From a virus, in the IMG/VR virus record IMGVR_UViG_3300007539_000055, positions 1-39,388 of that record: DNA of 39,388 bases; one strand, given 5' to 3'. The notes below the pieces were generated by a model that saw only the letters and a program-made list of their open reading frames with translations, searched no databases and was not told the origin of the DNA. Position 1 is the stretch's first letter. Each line of letters begins with the position of its first letter. Positions 18,401 through 25,461 of this stretch are shown here, in pieces. The translations under genes were made by a program, and so were the position numbers.

Positions 18401-21158
18401 CTTCGCTCTCCCACTTGGCTTCCCAACATACCTCAAGGAGTACGAGAACTTGTTCTTCTCTATGTTCCGTACCAGAGTGTTCAAGATGTTCATGAAGGGT
18501 AAGGAGATGGTGCAGGTTGCAGCGCCTGGTACGTTCAATGTGTTCAACTACGAGACAGGTGAGTACGAGAAGAGAGAGCTGAGATACCTGAGTGTGGATG
18601 ACAACGGGTTTACAAGACATGCTGAGGTTATGATCTCACCAGACATAGCCAAGAAGTATGGTCTCAAGCCTGGAGATAACTTGTCAGAGATACCTGAGGA
18701 GTTGAGACGTATGGTGATGTACCGTATACCACACCAGGGTAAGTCATCGACAGTGATAGCCAAAGTGGCAGGTATACTCCCAAAGTCTCACAAGAAGACT
18801 GTGATGGTGCCAGCCAACATTACCGAACAAACGGGTTCTGACTTTGACATCGATAAGATGTTTACCATGTTCCCTGAGTTCAGTGGTAGTGCAAGAGAAG
18901 GATTCACAAAGGATGCAATAGACCCACTGCTCCCATTGGAGATGCAGTCTGAGTCAGCCATACGTAACAGCATGTTGGATATCATAGAGGCCATCTCTAT
19001 GTCACCCAACCACACTGTAGAAACGTTCAAGCCTCTGAACACAAACAGACTTGAGGCGTTCACTAAAGATGTACTGAAGAAGGACCTGCTTAAAACAGAC
19101 TACCCATTCTGGCACCCACTCGTAGAGATAGAGATGGAGCAGAAGTTTAAGTCATCTGCAACAGGTGTGGGTGTGTATGCAAAAGCCATGGCAGGATATG
19201 CAATTGCCAGCCAGGGTGAAGTTGTACAAGACGGTAAGCAGGGTACATCTGTTAACGGTAGGTCTCACTTCACACTCAATGGTGTGTCAAGAACAGGCAT
19301 CAGATCATCTAGAGCTGTGGCAGGATACTTCCAAGAGAAGCTGTCTTCACACCTCGATGCGGGTAAGACTCCTATCCCTGGTTTGACAAACGACAACAAG
19401 TTCACACACGCAGCTACAGTGTTCTTCGGTTCTTTCATGACAGATGCAACAGTCAACGATGACCTTGTAGCAATAGAAGGACTCATGAACATACCATCAG
19501 TCCTCAAGTTTGTGGAACTGCGTAAGGGTATCGGTAGTGAGACAGGACCTCTCAGTGTAAAGATGGCATTGAAGGAGATGGGTATCAGCTTCATGGACCA
19601 GAAGCAGATGAAAGCTAAGACTCGTATACAGAGTTTCACAAAGGACGATGTACTCAGTGTGTTGCAGAGTGCACGCCGAGCTGGTAAAAAGGGGCTGCAA
19701 GGCGAGGCCAAAGAACTCGAGAACAAGCTGTTCAACAACTTTGCAATCGGTCTGATGAGGGGTGAAGAACTGCAAGAGTTCTACGAGATCATTGCACCTG
19801 ATACCCTGGATGGGTTGGGTGAGATAGGGGAGATACAAGGATACCTTGGCAAGCTGCAGAAGTATTCTAAGAATACAAGCCCCATCATCAGCATGGGTGC
19901 TGTACAACAGTTCTTGGTGGACAACCAGTTCGGTATATCACAGTCGTACTACAACTTGATAACCGAAGTACTGTCCCTCTCCAACAACTACTTTGGTTCA
20001 TCTAGCCAGTCTATGAACAACTTCAAGACGAGGGTGATGGAAGCTGTAGGTACAAGAGACTTTAGTGCTGCCCAGCACAGAGCAGTCAACCGTGCAGCGT
20101 TCTACTGGATGATGACCAGACCAGAGTTTGTGAGCATCAACGGGAAGCAGACAGACATCAATCCGTTTGCTGATATGCTTACAACCGAGAGAGCGAAGGA
20201 GCTATTCCTGGACAAGAGAACCAACATAGCAGCCAAAGCTGCTAGGCTCAGAAGAGCTGTACCTAGACTGCAAGACAACTACGTAATCTCCAGGATAGCG
20301 TCAGTGAAGACCACAAAGAAGAGCAGAACGTTTGGTGTTGAGATGAACAACATAGACGACAAGTCTACGGACATGCGTAACCTGATGAAGAGGGACTTCC
20401 AGGAACTCTTGGAGAATCCAAGGAAGTATACCTCTGACCCAAAGCTGCAGACAGCCATCAAGGAGTTTGCTGAGGACCTCATCTTGAACTCACTGGTTAG
20501 AACTGGTGCATCTCCTACGTTCGGTTCGTACTTCGACAGCATACCTGTAGAGTACTTCATGACAAAGAGACGCTCTGAGCTCAAGGATCAGAACGGTACA
20601 CCGCTGTTCCCTACAGCTGCAGAGTTCGTCAGACGTCAGATGAGCAGAGCTCAGAACAACCCACAGTACTTCGACCCATTCTTGTTCGAGTACATGAGAA
20701 CCTACGGACTCTCCACAGTTGATGGTAGAGACTTGGTTCAGACTGTTGGGTACGACACCAAGAAGCTCAAGGGTATGTTCAAGAAGAACGCTGACGGTAC
20801 GTTCAGTGCAAAGAAAAACCCAGATGCATACCCAGTGTTCATCAAGGTGCGCAACATAGGGTCAAAGAAAACTGACAGGTATACCCTGCTGCAGAGAAAG
20901 AGCAAGTACACCTGGGAGCCTGTACAACAGAAGAGTATCAATGGTAAGTTGTTTGAGGTTAACTTGCGTGATGAGAGTGGGACAACCTCAGGAACCAGCA
21001 GTATCATAACTGCACAAGCAAACAAGGACGTTACCAGAACCGGTGCAAAATCTATGGCAGGTTATGCTGTAGAGATGTTGAATGCACAGACAGAGAAAGC
21101 GATAGATGACTTCGAGGAAATGAAGCAGGTAATGTCCATACAAAAAAAGTGTGAATAA
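9495..21158 (+). CDS. Giant virion-packaged DNA-dependent RNA polymerase (crAss-type) with zincin-like metallopeptidase domain
   Basis: A 3,887-residue multidomain protein. The polymerase assignment rests on D3116-F-D3118-I-D3120-K, the Mg-binding motif of the beta'-type double-psi barrel in crAss-like virion polymerases (phi14:2 gp66 family). It is preceded by a conserved-looking stretch, R3077-I-P-H-Q then VAGILP. A Lys-rich segment around 2800-2870 (FVTGKKGSKER, NKQITKST) could be the beta-type barrel. Upstream, H1643-E-G-F-H1647 is an HExxH zincin motif, with EEKMAEDF at 1699-1706 offering a third Glu ligand. Other parts are a hydrophobic Gly/Thr-rich region (about 163-205), a second hydrophobic stretch (about 461-478), a charged linker (about 830-955), a beta-rich block (about 965-1430) and a Pro/Thr/Glu linker (about 1436-1540). 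phi14:2 gp66 is about 2,180 residues, so the extra N-terminal half looks like fused cargo modules. Role: carried in the virion, ejected, and transcribing early genes. The polymerase call is firm; protease activity is inferred. Confidence 0.92.
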   Translation: MSEVINPLTGLPLQGRNAKKDGPVNPFTKQNFGPRFSTAQGPLSTSYARTGDFSDFSKYGVNYSPFANLEEERARNQSNWEKVGNGLYKAANTFVGSAAENTVGYALGLTDWVMSGFEDFQESMTNNPVGVYFDERNKMLQEEMPNFYTQEEMDKQGTLGSLGSINFWADKFANGMAYSLGSVATMMLTGGTTGLVTGLGKAAKIGTGVSKGLASLHAARALNGAKKSGDIIRRAANIKAMGQTNRASNALGYLETGAMMSMAESSVEAREVKNRVIESLNQQVMTEMGLDSVDDIPVSERRKIEEIAAQKEAIAFYGNMGILMPTNLVMFGKGLMPFTPKSMRKGLTHKIASKPGERAGWRQYTEAIDNLPGYAQKGIRASRVAYPFIEKGATEAFQEGSQYAISEGLNERAKAMYSEYGGAEVAEGLLRGGLFAKAIRDYEHIGSTALETLNTPEGREQMLIGALVGIISGGRGSIQAGKRKSKATEEALNDLNMDPETFFNLRARAKSSAMGQYYLARMDAAQARGDKKSYDDYRSRLMNESALLHAKLGTYDQYKERLEELKAMPADEVSKIVGEEVTEAEKHEMINQILESSDNVVDNYAKISDAFPGPTLPTGLAGRFMSQNGQDNVRNQIAENEALKDALLFYESSLFDTDQRVEDIIKTFETLDPKFDGEKLRNLVREEMFQEVAVSEKDGKVQTQYRQPQMNPQVSAEIRQALQEEMDKSIRRIRYGKKNDLDLRSEYVGKNRKKNLEQERDILMKLLDDRTVAAKAYEQLMTDPNERELYKKRAIALERLEEQKSIDQQVDATIGKTATSKELVVARDGLEAAGVSPAALEKLDDEAIEREQQESKKNKEFGGMKLSDVKKLNPDDMTPLEKAVWEKHIKNRRQEEPLHNLKSSDKAKADKRKRDVNEAAESRDTGAALSEQEGKTQAKEQEVVGEAQKRAVSDNSSRMTREARGATLVIDKNGRVLVDDSGQQINKDDSTNRHTADGQYIITNRAYLHDNLEGKTVTIVVRQDTDWWNNEATPEEKMDPAYNVPMYVEIDGQVVGVLDASDSPMRQVAWEQAKQGNPRAVTTTVSNMLASNIFTAANSDTRNPHFYNPSEALGPNTIVAVIGENPDTEGKTVELGLFDDGLAKTMTAEQLVQLRTDVNEIEARLNDVTDNGMNIAKGQVVFLVADPTGKHRVIVANTANLTEEAVAKAIDYMKEGNEAMLRALVGLNVAYLLDESNELALQDKFLAAEKMGETGEAIFTFRPVDSKGEPLLPDGLMMQVSSEVIRRWYDGKRRGDLLSQGNKGTAEVINLVVKPYRNDEGEVSFTPLTAEYTDQAKELTDNLDTILRNVLSRKKFQVDKNLLNGDDTGQRIVNPLRPEAENSSATYFEYLTNEATGAPRDHGTKGILGSTAKNVDGKTPFIDIGLEFSPKFEVNGEKQQEAPPQTTANKTDEGVSDVVTPSPETSRRNTTVEQDNEGFSPFAQSPIGQTEQKKYEPYNEEEARRKYEEGQKELEDLTKQWEEEGSQEAAEQLERAKRGIAERRKRRASTMYQRMLDEGIPEAEARKTVNESFPDINFVPRLMTSLEYQMLDKQKAASWLSARGIPVEFYEQARQIGNGYVHGYMERAGVKLWTQGEVGTEYHEGFHFVFRTLLSDQQRMGLYAEAMKRFGRPTQDEIGALKRMFPELSTRELRELALEEKMAEDFRDYVFAQQETANSLPGRIRKFFRDLYNMIRAMLTNPVGMRQLYSLIEANNVPKSYARTAKTLAPPVGGVNRFNERYASHKELHRDLRETIALQFEKDYHDRLSEIKGEYGEVSPATVGDIIGNKNDKGSVASWFLRASMSNANGSQLDNDTFEYIRSLIDAGQLQEAREYMQENGIQDMPHNDVHTGTLGLPTSMQQNISFMYQDVYMNWNDQSTNDQFENPLTTGWRSIMLESLQQKGYDVKLIDTVAEYETMSEEQQQHFDKIYDKGQFEMSPLDDARMSRMARIAISKIKSAAPNRLGVVTYANMDTIVRKAVSAAKNQQSTDNIMDALRKAQSFNPELRPLVDYLDSPSIQAHEHALITNLFRLDYTTHMVFERDFSDDKKRVFSYDSDRMSQDRTMLERWRTNRETLGIENPDAFYVEDENGKLTVKDAEERAKRIEESRQIYQDPSRPLADRVEAMSDMLFDLGLRTTDSRELSRQILKTYISAKTDEMNLVRQGQLDEIDVLKQFAQKIFINQLIGSAFDTRQIGNDIGKISPSENVRDMFTARTPRGKRIYTGIQYLAKEIAPRIEAMEAMGFVGGDGKMRYAYNLPTHFNYLMSQVTNGDATSLHKLMEKDPRFSVYGRAEFQDPFFLLMKKSKFTPMFGEFDVVKNTSDEVGKTTYKTLFERDSLILRIDAYLNSNNPTESTIAVSTQETRNRLTLIKGLPKLTKAGAATEYGITNSDVKTYIRNIMVQDLLGIGAALETIKNGGELIPGYHNKYGKQDTTFRDTYLLGRVKKGSKLETLAKRLHKAFKEQDEGDMYRDTVNEVIGLAEEFHDNNFNKAVSEVRQKLKDYGIIRQIEGTQKFEHSFDSAGIKNEGGLDSAIRQFVADDMIYRISMSKTFRGGTQMFKDTVDYFKRMGLINTPGNRMYMEGDFSRSPEYGMKRVFNTATLEDFTTSDPVHTEIAAGIKKAALANGATEEEADGMAKRYMTGVANATDAQGIISPAFARKIEQGNGRWTPEQEEWYKEFDKAGSNIAAAMGKWKAEYTAPYKFYYENLKLHGGNTLTIEADKNSYFVLTPEIAAQSDVLGRLYERMMDPTAPIDLVNFVTGKKGSKERAVPYEQFLEMKNEQVIVQQQGERLLMPQNIADKGTDVVRLNKQITKSTLMLVNPTDTYVLNYGTDIQSEPISGLEIKERFHNSFKELQRRAMQELKEELGLDEVDPRTGLIPEDKKVEALKKMRDVFLRNKMERDQLDENIEAQLNIIADPITNEVDFALPLGFPTYLKEYENLFFSMFRTRVFKMFMKGKEMVQVAAPGTFNVFNYETGEYEKRELRYLSVDDNGFTRHAEVMISPDIAKKYGLKPGDNLSEIPEELRRMVMYRIPHQGKSSTVIAKVAGILPKSHKKTVMVPANITEQTGSDFDIDKMFTMFPEFSGSAREGFTKDAIDPLLPLEMQSESAIRNSMLDIIEAISMSPNHTVETFKPLNTNRLEAFTKDVLKKDLLKTDYPFWHPLVEIEMEQKFKSSATGVGVYAKAMAGYAIASQGEVVQDGKQGTSVNGRSHFTLNGVSRTGIRSSRAVAGYFQEKLSSHLDAGKTPIPGLTNDNKFTHAATVFFGSFMTDATVNDDLVAIEGLMNIPSVLKFVELRKGIGSETGPLSVKMALKEMGISFMDQKQMKAKTRIQSFTKDDVLSVLQSARRAGKKGLQGEAKELENKLFNNFAIGLMRGEELQEFYEIIAPDTLDGLGEIGEIQGYLGKLQKYSKNTSPIISMGAVQQFLVDNQFGISQSYYNLITEVLSLSNNYFGSSSQSMNNFKTRVMEAVGTRDFSAAQHRAVNRAAFYWMMTRPEFVSINGKQTDINPFADMLTTERAKELFLDKRTNIAAKAARLRRAVPRLQDNYVISRIASVKTTKKSRTFGVEMNNIDDKSTDMRNLMKRDFQELLENPRKYTSDPKLQTAIKEFAEDLILNSLVRTGASPTFGSYFDSIPVEYFMTKRRSELKDQNGTPLFPTAAEFVRRQMSRAQNNPQYFDPFLFEYMRTYGLSTVDGRDLVQTVGYDTKKLKGMFKKNADGTFSAKKNPDAYPVFIKVRNIGSKKTDRYTLLQRKSKYTWEPVQQKSINGKLFEVNLRDESGTTSGTSSIITAQANKDVTRTGAKSMAGYAVEMLNAQTEKAIDDFEEMKQVMSIQKKCE

Positions 21159-24100
21159 TGGCGTGTAAGTATGATTTCAATGGAGTAAGTGCTCCTGAGC
21201 TGGACAGTATGCTCAACTACATTGAGGAGACAGATCCTGGATCGAGAACCCCTCTTCAGTTAATGGAGAAGTTCGCTGAGTCTGGGATGGTAGAGTTCGA
21301 TGAAGGCATAGGTAGCTATGTTACACTATCAGATGCTGCAGAGGACTCAATGAAAGTTATCAATGCCATCAACAGAATGACGGTTGATGTGTTTCGAGGA
21401 GGCAAGCCACTCTTCTTGACAGACAGCTTGGGGAAGCTGAACAGAGTCAGGGTGGACAACAGCGTGCTTACACGCATGACCATACTGCCCGGGGACTTCA
21501 ACTTGCTAGACTCAAATGATGCTAACAGCAATGCTCTCAACAATCCGAATAAGGATAACGAGCAGGGAGATGAACAGTCTGAACTAGAAGAGGAGAACGG
21601 GGACGTCAGAGAAAATGCTGACATACTCACAGACCGTATCATCACCAACTTGGAGTATGAGATTGGGAGGATAAGTAGAATACCAGAGAGCGACAGAACT
21701 AGAAAGCAGATAGCTGACTTGAAGGTGTTGCAACGTAACCTCAGAAAGGTAAGAGATAAGCACCAGAAGGTAAGTGACTACTTTGACTTTGTAGACTATG
21801 TAGCTACCGTAGCCAAGGCAGGTAACTCATTGATAGCACGCATCGAGAAGGATGTTGACAGGGTGGATCAGATGTCTGACAAAGAGAAGATGCAGACACT
21901 TAGAGATATCTCTGAGCTCAAGGAGTCGATCGATGCATTCTACAACCAGGACGACAAGAAGTCTGTGCTTGCATTGCTTGAAACAAAGTTGCTGAGGGAG
22001 GGAGTAGTAGGTACCGAAGCTGAGAGAACATTCCTGTTGGCTAAACTGCAGGAAGCAGTGAGCAGCATGCGTGCTGTGAACAACGAGTACTTGGACACAG
22101 CCATCCCAGTGTTGGCGAGAACACTGCATTCATTTGCCCCCATCGAGATAAACGAACAGTTGAACTCTCAGATCAAGAACCTGAAGGACAACATGGAAAA
22201 GGGCATCTTCCTCACTTCAGGTTTGAGCAGACTCGACAAGAGATTCCTCAAGGCTAGAACCAAAGGTAGAAGAGCAGTTACTGAGCTGAATATCAAGCAG
22301 TTGGAGGAGAAGAGAATCGGGGTAGAGGAGATTGAGAACGAGTTGCGTGAAACACATAACAAGGTCAGCTGGTTCTCTCTGTGGACAGACCCTGCAGTAT
22401 ACAGCAGTGACACCATCACCAAGTTGGTGGCTGCAGCAGTCAGAGATAAGCTGGTTCAATCTAATGACGATACCATAGCAGTCAAGTACAAGCTGCGTGA
22501 TGCATTCAAGAACTTCGTTAACTGGAAAGGGGTAGGACAAGACAGACCCGACAAGTTGTACGAGGACATATACGAGACAGTGATGCGTCCTATCTACAAC
22601 CCAGAGACAAAGACATCTGAGTTGAAAGAAGTCGTACAGTTTGTACAGCAAGAGGACATGAACAAGTTCTACAAGAACAGGAGTAGAGCTTACGAGTCTT
22701 TCAGAGAAAAGTACAACTACCCAACAGACCCCACACTCCTCGACGAATACTTCGAGGGTGCTGAAGGGAGAGCATATCTAGAAGCTACAGCCCAGTGGTA
22801 CTACGAGAACACAGAGAAGATAGACGGTGCAGAACTGGTGGAGGCAGATCTTGTACGTAGAAGAGTTGCTCTCTTCCAGCAGATCAATGATCCCAACACT
22901 AGTCCAGTTGAGAGGCAGGCACTCAGTATAGAGATCAACGATATAACCAGCACACTGCGTAACAGCGTCAGGAGATATCAAGGCAAGAAAGTCTACATCG
23001 GTAATCTTGCTAGGCCTAAGATGAGCGAGTACGAAAACAAGAAATACACCAACATGCCAATCGAGGCTAAGCAATACATGGAGTTGTTGCTGGAGGTGTA
23101 CCACGATACTCAGAGAATGATCGGTAGAAACCCTCTGCTCAAAGATCAGTTCAGTGATGTGTCATTCGTATTCCCAAGTGTACGTAAGTCAAGCTACGAC
23201 TCGTACAGAGAGAAAGGATTCAAGGACTCTGCAAAGAACATGTTGGGTGATACCTTCACAGCACAGGAGACAGACACAGAGTTTGGTGAACTGAGAAGAG
23301 CCAACGGTGAGCCGTTGAAGATGATACCTCAGTACTATGTGAACTACATACCTGCAGCATTGGTGTCCAAGGACATCACTAACAGCATCATCAAGTTTGC
23401 AGACATGGCTCACAGATACAAAGCAAAGTCTGAGCTGACTGGTGTGGTGAACTTGACTCGTGCTGCCATGATCAGCAGGTCTCAATTGGAGATGGCCACT
23501 ACAGGTGATTACCTGAAGGATGCTGTAGCTAAGAAGGCTGGGATAGATATGGTTGACAGGCAGGGTGCTCGGAACAGCAATGCATTCAAGCAGTTCGAGT
23601 CGTTCGTGGACAACGTATTCTACGGGCAGTCCATGATACGTAAGGACGATGTGATAGCTACCATTACAGGTAAGTTGGACAGTAACAAGCTGTCCCAGTT
23701 TGCAGGTACCGTTACAGCTGTCACTGCTCTAGCAGGTAACTGGATACAAGCTGGTAACCAGATCATACTTGATAGCACAATGAATGCATCAGAGGCATGG
23801 GCTGGACAATACTACAGCAGGCAGGACTTGCTCTGGGCTAGGGGTAAGACCTATCGTTCCGGGAATGGGCTGGGTGCATTAGCTGAAGGAGTTACTAGAC
23901 CATTTGCTACAGACAACAAACTGGTAGCACTCATGGAGTGGGCAGATGCTCTGCAGGAGTTTGGTGGTCAGTTTGGTACAGAGGCAGGGTCAGCACTCAA
24001 GAAGAAGATGAACTTGGATAGTGCATTTGTCTTGCAGCACGCAGCAGAGTTCCAGACTACAGCCGAGAGACTCTTGGCTTTGGGTAGATCCTATAAGGGT

Positions 24101-24985
24101 AAGTTCCAAGACAAGAACGGTAACGTTATACTCAACAAAAATGGTAAGCCTGCTGACATGTGGGACTTGTTTGTAAAGGGAGAGAACGGCCAGTACAACT
24201 TGGACAAGCGTGTTGCTAAACTGAATGGGAGGAAGTGGAGCAAGTCAGAGTTCATTGGTAGGCTGCATGGTCTGAACAAGAAGACCAACCAGCTCAAGGG
24301 TAACGTGGACAAGCCACTGGTCAACAGACATGCCATGGGTAGGATGCTGATGTTCTTCCGCAACTACTTTGTACCTGGGTACCGTAAGAGATTTGGTTTT
24401 GGTAGTGGTGGTATACACACAGACATAGAGAGTGGGCAGGTCATAGAAGGTTACTACCAAACGTTCTTCAACGTCATGTCCAACGCTTGGCACAACAAGT
24501 CCGATCTCCGTAGCGTGTATGCCGGCATGACTCAGACAGAGAAGCAGAACATGGCGAGGTTCATGCACGAGCAAGGCTTTGTGTGGATGCTGGGTTTGTT
24601 GGGTACACTGATGGGTAGCATGCTTGACGATGACGATATGGATTCGTACGTAGCAGACTTCCTGGCATACCAAGGACTCCGCCTGCACTCAGAGATGAGA
24701 GCGTACACTAACCCAATTGAATTTGCTAGAATACTGAGCTCACCCTCAGCTGTCTCTACACCGATCAAGAACTGGTGGCAGTTGTTCGGGGCAACAAAGA
24801 ACTTAGGATTGTACTACCTGGGTGCAGACAACGAAGCAGATGTGTTCTACCAGCGTAGGTCAGGTAGATTCCAGAAGGGTGACAAGAAGTGGGTGAAAGA
24901 GTTCCTGGATATATTCCCAGGTGCGGCTGGTACATTCAAGTCACTCGATCCAGCAGAGGCTGCAAAATTCTACCAGTTAGAGTAA
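21158..24985 (+). CDS. Large crAss-like virion/ejection protein downstream of the RNA polymerase
   Basis: A 1,275-residue protein whose ATG overlaps the polymerase stop (TAATG). The N-terminal half is acidic and strongly helical. An Asn/Glu/Asp-rich linker lies near 125-150 (DNEQGDEQSELEEENGD), then coiled-coil-like helices run to about 420. Around residues 722-760 the pattern IPQYYVNYIPAALVSKD followed by FADMAHRYK resembles a segment I associate with large proteins neighbouring the polymerase in crAss-like phages. Two hydrophobic stretches follow: residues about 849-870 (TAVTALAGNWIQAG) and about 1140-1156 (FVWMLGLLGTLMGSML). Between them, near 1060-1090, is a basic aromatic segment (MLMFFRNYFVPGYRKRFGF). 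No catalytic motif is visible. The combination suits a protein that enters or crosses the host membrane during ejection. It could instead be a polymerase-associated subunit, since the two genes are tightly coupled. Confidence 0.75.
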   Translation: MACKYDFNGVSAPELDSMLNYIEETDPGSRTPLQLMEKFAESGMVEFDEGIGSYVTLSDAAEDSMKVINAINRMTVDVFRGGKPLFLTDSLGKLNRVRVDNSVLTRMTILPGDFNLLDSNDANSNALNNPNKDNEQGDEQSELEEENGDVRENADILTDRIITNLEYEIGRISRIPESDRTRKQIADLKVLQRNLRKVRDKHQKVSDYFDFVDYVATVAKAGNSLIARIEKDVDRVDQMSDKEKMQTLRDISELKESIDAFYNQDDKKSVLALLETKLLREGVVGTEAERTFLLAKLQEAVSSMRAVNNEYLDTAIPVLARTLHSFAPIEINEQLNSQIKNLKDNMEKGIFLTSGLSRLDKRFLKARTKGRRAVTELNIKQLEEKRIGVEEIENELRETHNKVSWFSLWTDPAVYSSDTITKLVAAAVRDKLVQSNDDTIAVKYKLRDAFKNFVNWKGVGQDRPDKLYEDIYETVMRPIYNPETKTSELKEVVQFVQQEDMNKFYKNRSRAYESFREKYNYPTDPTLLDEYFEGAEGRAYLEATAQWYYENTEKIDGAELVEADLVRRRVALFQQINDPNTSPVERQALSIEINDITSTLRNSVRRYQGKKVYIGNLARPKMSEYENKKYTNMPIEAKQYMELLLEVYHDTQRMIGRNPLLKDQFSDVSFVFPSVRKSSYDSYREKGFKDSAKNMLGDTFTAQETDTEFGELRRANGEPLKMIPQYYVNYIPAALVSKDITNSIIKFADMAHRYKAKSELTGVVNLTRAAMISRSQLEMATTGDYLKDAVAKKAGIDMVDRQGARNSNAFKQFESFVDNVFYGQSMIRKDDVIATITGKLDSNKLSQFAGTVTAVTALAGNWIQAGNQIILDSTMNASEAWAGQYYSRQDLLWARGKTYRSGNGLGALAEGVTRPFATDNKLVALMEWADALQEFGGQFGTEAGSALKKKMNLDSAFVLQHAAEFQTTAERLLALGRSYKGKFQDKNGNVILNKNGKPADMWDLFVKGENGQYNLDKRVAKLNGRKWSKSEFIGRLHGLNKKTNQLKGNVDKPLVNRHAMGRMLMFFRNYFVPGYRKRFGFGSGGIHTDIESGQVIEGYYQTFFNVMSNAWHNKSDLRSVYAGMTQTEKQNMARFMHEQGFVWMLGLLGTLMGSMLDDDDMDSYVADFLAYQGLRLHSEMRAYTNPIEFARILSSPSAVSTPIKNWWQLFGATKNLGLYYLGADNEADVFYQRRSGRFQKGDKKWVKEFLDIFPGAAGTFKSLDPAEAAKFYQLE

Positions 24986-25005
24986 CCTTATCGGTTCGTG
25001 CTCGT

Positions 25006-25224
25006 ATGCAGAGTATGAACTGGAGCAACTACATCATGAACTTTCTGCTGCTGCTGATGGGGTTTGGTAATCCTATCACACCCGGATCAGACATGGCGCA
25101 GTTTGACTTTAACAATAATGGTGAAATAGACATGCAGGATTTTCTCCACATGTTATCCCTTCAGCCCCCTATCACTGAGGATACCACCATATATTGTACA
25201 AGTCATGAAAAAGCAAGTCGTTAA
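25006..25224 (+). CDS. Small protein with hydrophobic N-terminus and one EF-hand/dockerin-like calcium loop
   Basis: A 72-residue ORF. The start could also be the ATG at 25015, giving MNWSNY; the open frame extends upstream into the previous gene, so a start inside the gap is more sensible. Near the N-terminus is a short hydrophobic run (IMNFLLLLMGFG), then a 12-residue loop D-F-N-N-N-G-E-I-D-M-Q-D followed by FLHML. This fits the canonical calcium-coordinating pattern (acidic or Asn at 1, 3 and 5, Gly at 6, Ile at 8, acidic at 12). Asp at position 12 and the following helix are more like a dockerin type I half-repeat than a standard EF-hand. Role unknown; a small membrane-anchored or virion-surface protein is possible. 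It overlaps the next gene by 20 bases and ends the late cassette. Confidence 0.6.
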   Translation: MQSMNWSNYIMNFLLLLMGFGNPITPGSDMAQFDFNNNGEIDMQDFLHMLSLQPPITEDTTIYCTSHEKASR

Positions 25225-25423
25225 AGTAGTATGTTCTAAGGATCTGAGATTTCTGCATATCGATGCTGGTATGGATGACGCGGGTAAGCAGCGCACTTCT
25301 ACAGAGACCAGCGAAGAAGCGGTCATACACCACTTCTTGCAGCCTGCAATAGATGAGGAAATCAGGACATTGTTCCCAGACCTCAGGAGAGCAGCGATCA
25401 CAATTGAGTTCACCTTCGTCTGA
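25205..25423 (+). CDS. Hypothetical small protein
   Basis: A 72-residue ORF starting at an ATG 20 bases inside the previous gene, with an A-rich lead (GTCATGAAAAAGCAAG). It has a plausible soluble alpha/beta composition (KKQVVKVVCSKDLRFLHID near the start, EEAVIHHFLQPAIDEEI in the middle) and ends just before the terminator hairpin. I see no known motif. Its position as the last + strand gene before the convergence point makes it probably real, but function cannot be given. Confidence 0.55.
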   Translation: MKKQVVKVVCSKDLRFLHIDAGMDDAGKQRTSTETSEEAVIHHFLQPAIDEEIRTLFPDLRRAAITIEFTFV

Positions 25424-25432
25424 AGGGCCAGT

Positions 25433-25461
25433 AAAAGGGGGACCGTAAGGCCCCCTTTTTT
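25433..25461. terminator. Bidirectional intrinsic terminator between convergent gene blocks
   Basis: AAAAGGGGG at 25433-25441 pairs with CCCCCTTTTT at 25451-25460. Inner CC/GG pairs flank a short loop with one bulged A. The T-tract follows the stem on the + strand and the A-tract gives a T-tract on the - strand, so it can stop transcripts from both sides. It lies 9 bases after the last + strand stop and its T-run overlaps the uracil-DNA glycosylase stop codon (25460-25462). Confidence 0.85.

Noticed and set aside
9495-21158. N4-type single-subunit virion RNA polymerase as an explanation for the giant ORF
   Set aside because: N4 polymerases are T7-like and would not carry the DFDID double-psi barrel motif seen here.
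24889-25224. A 111-residue form of the calcium-loop protein starting inside the preceding gene
   Set aside because: Its first 39 residues overlap the end of the 1,275-residue gene and are not protein-like; a start at 25006 or 25015 is preferred.
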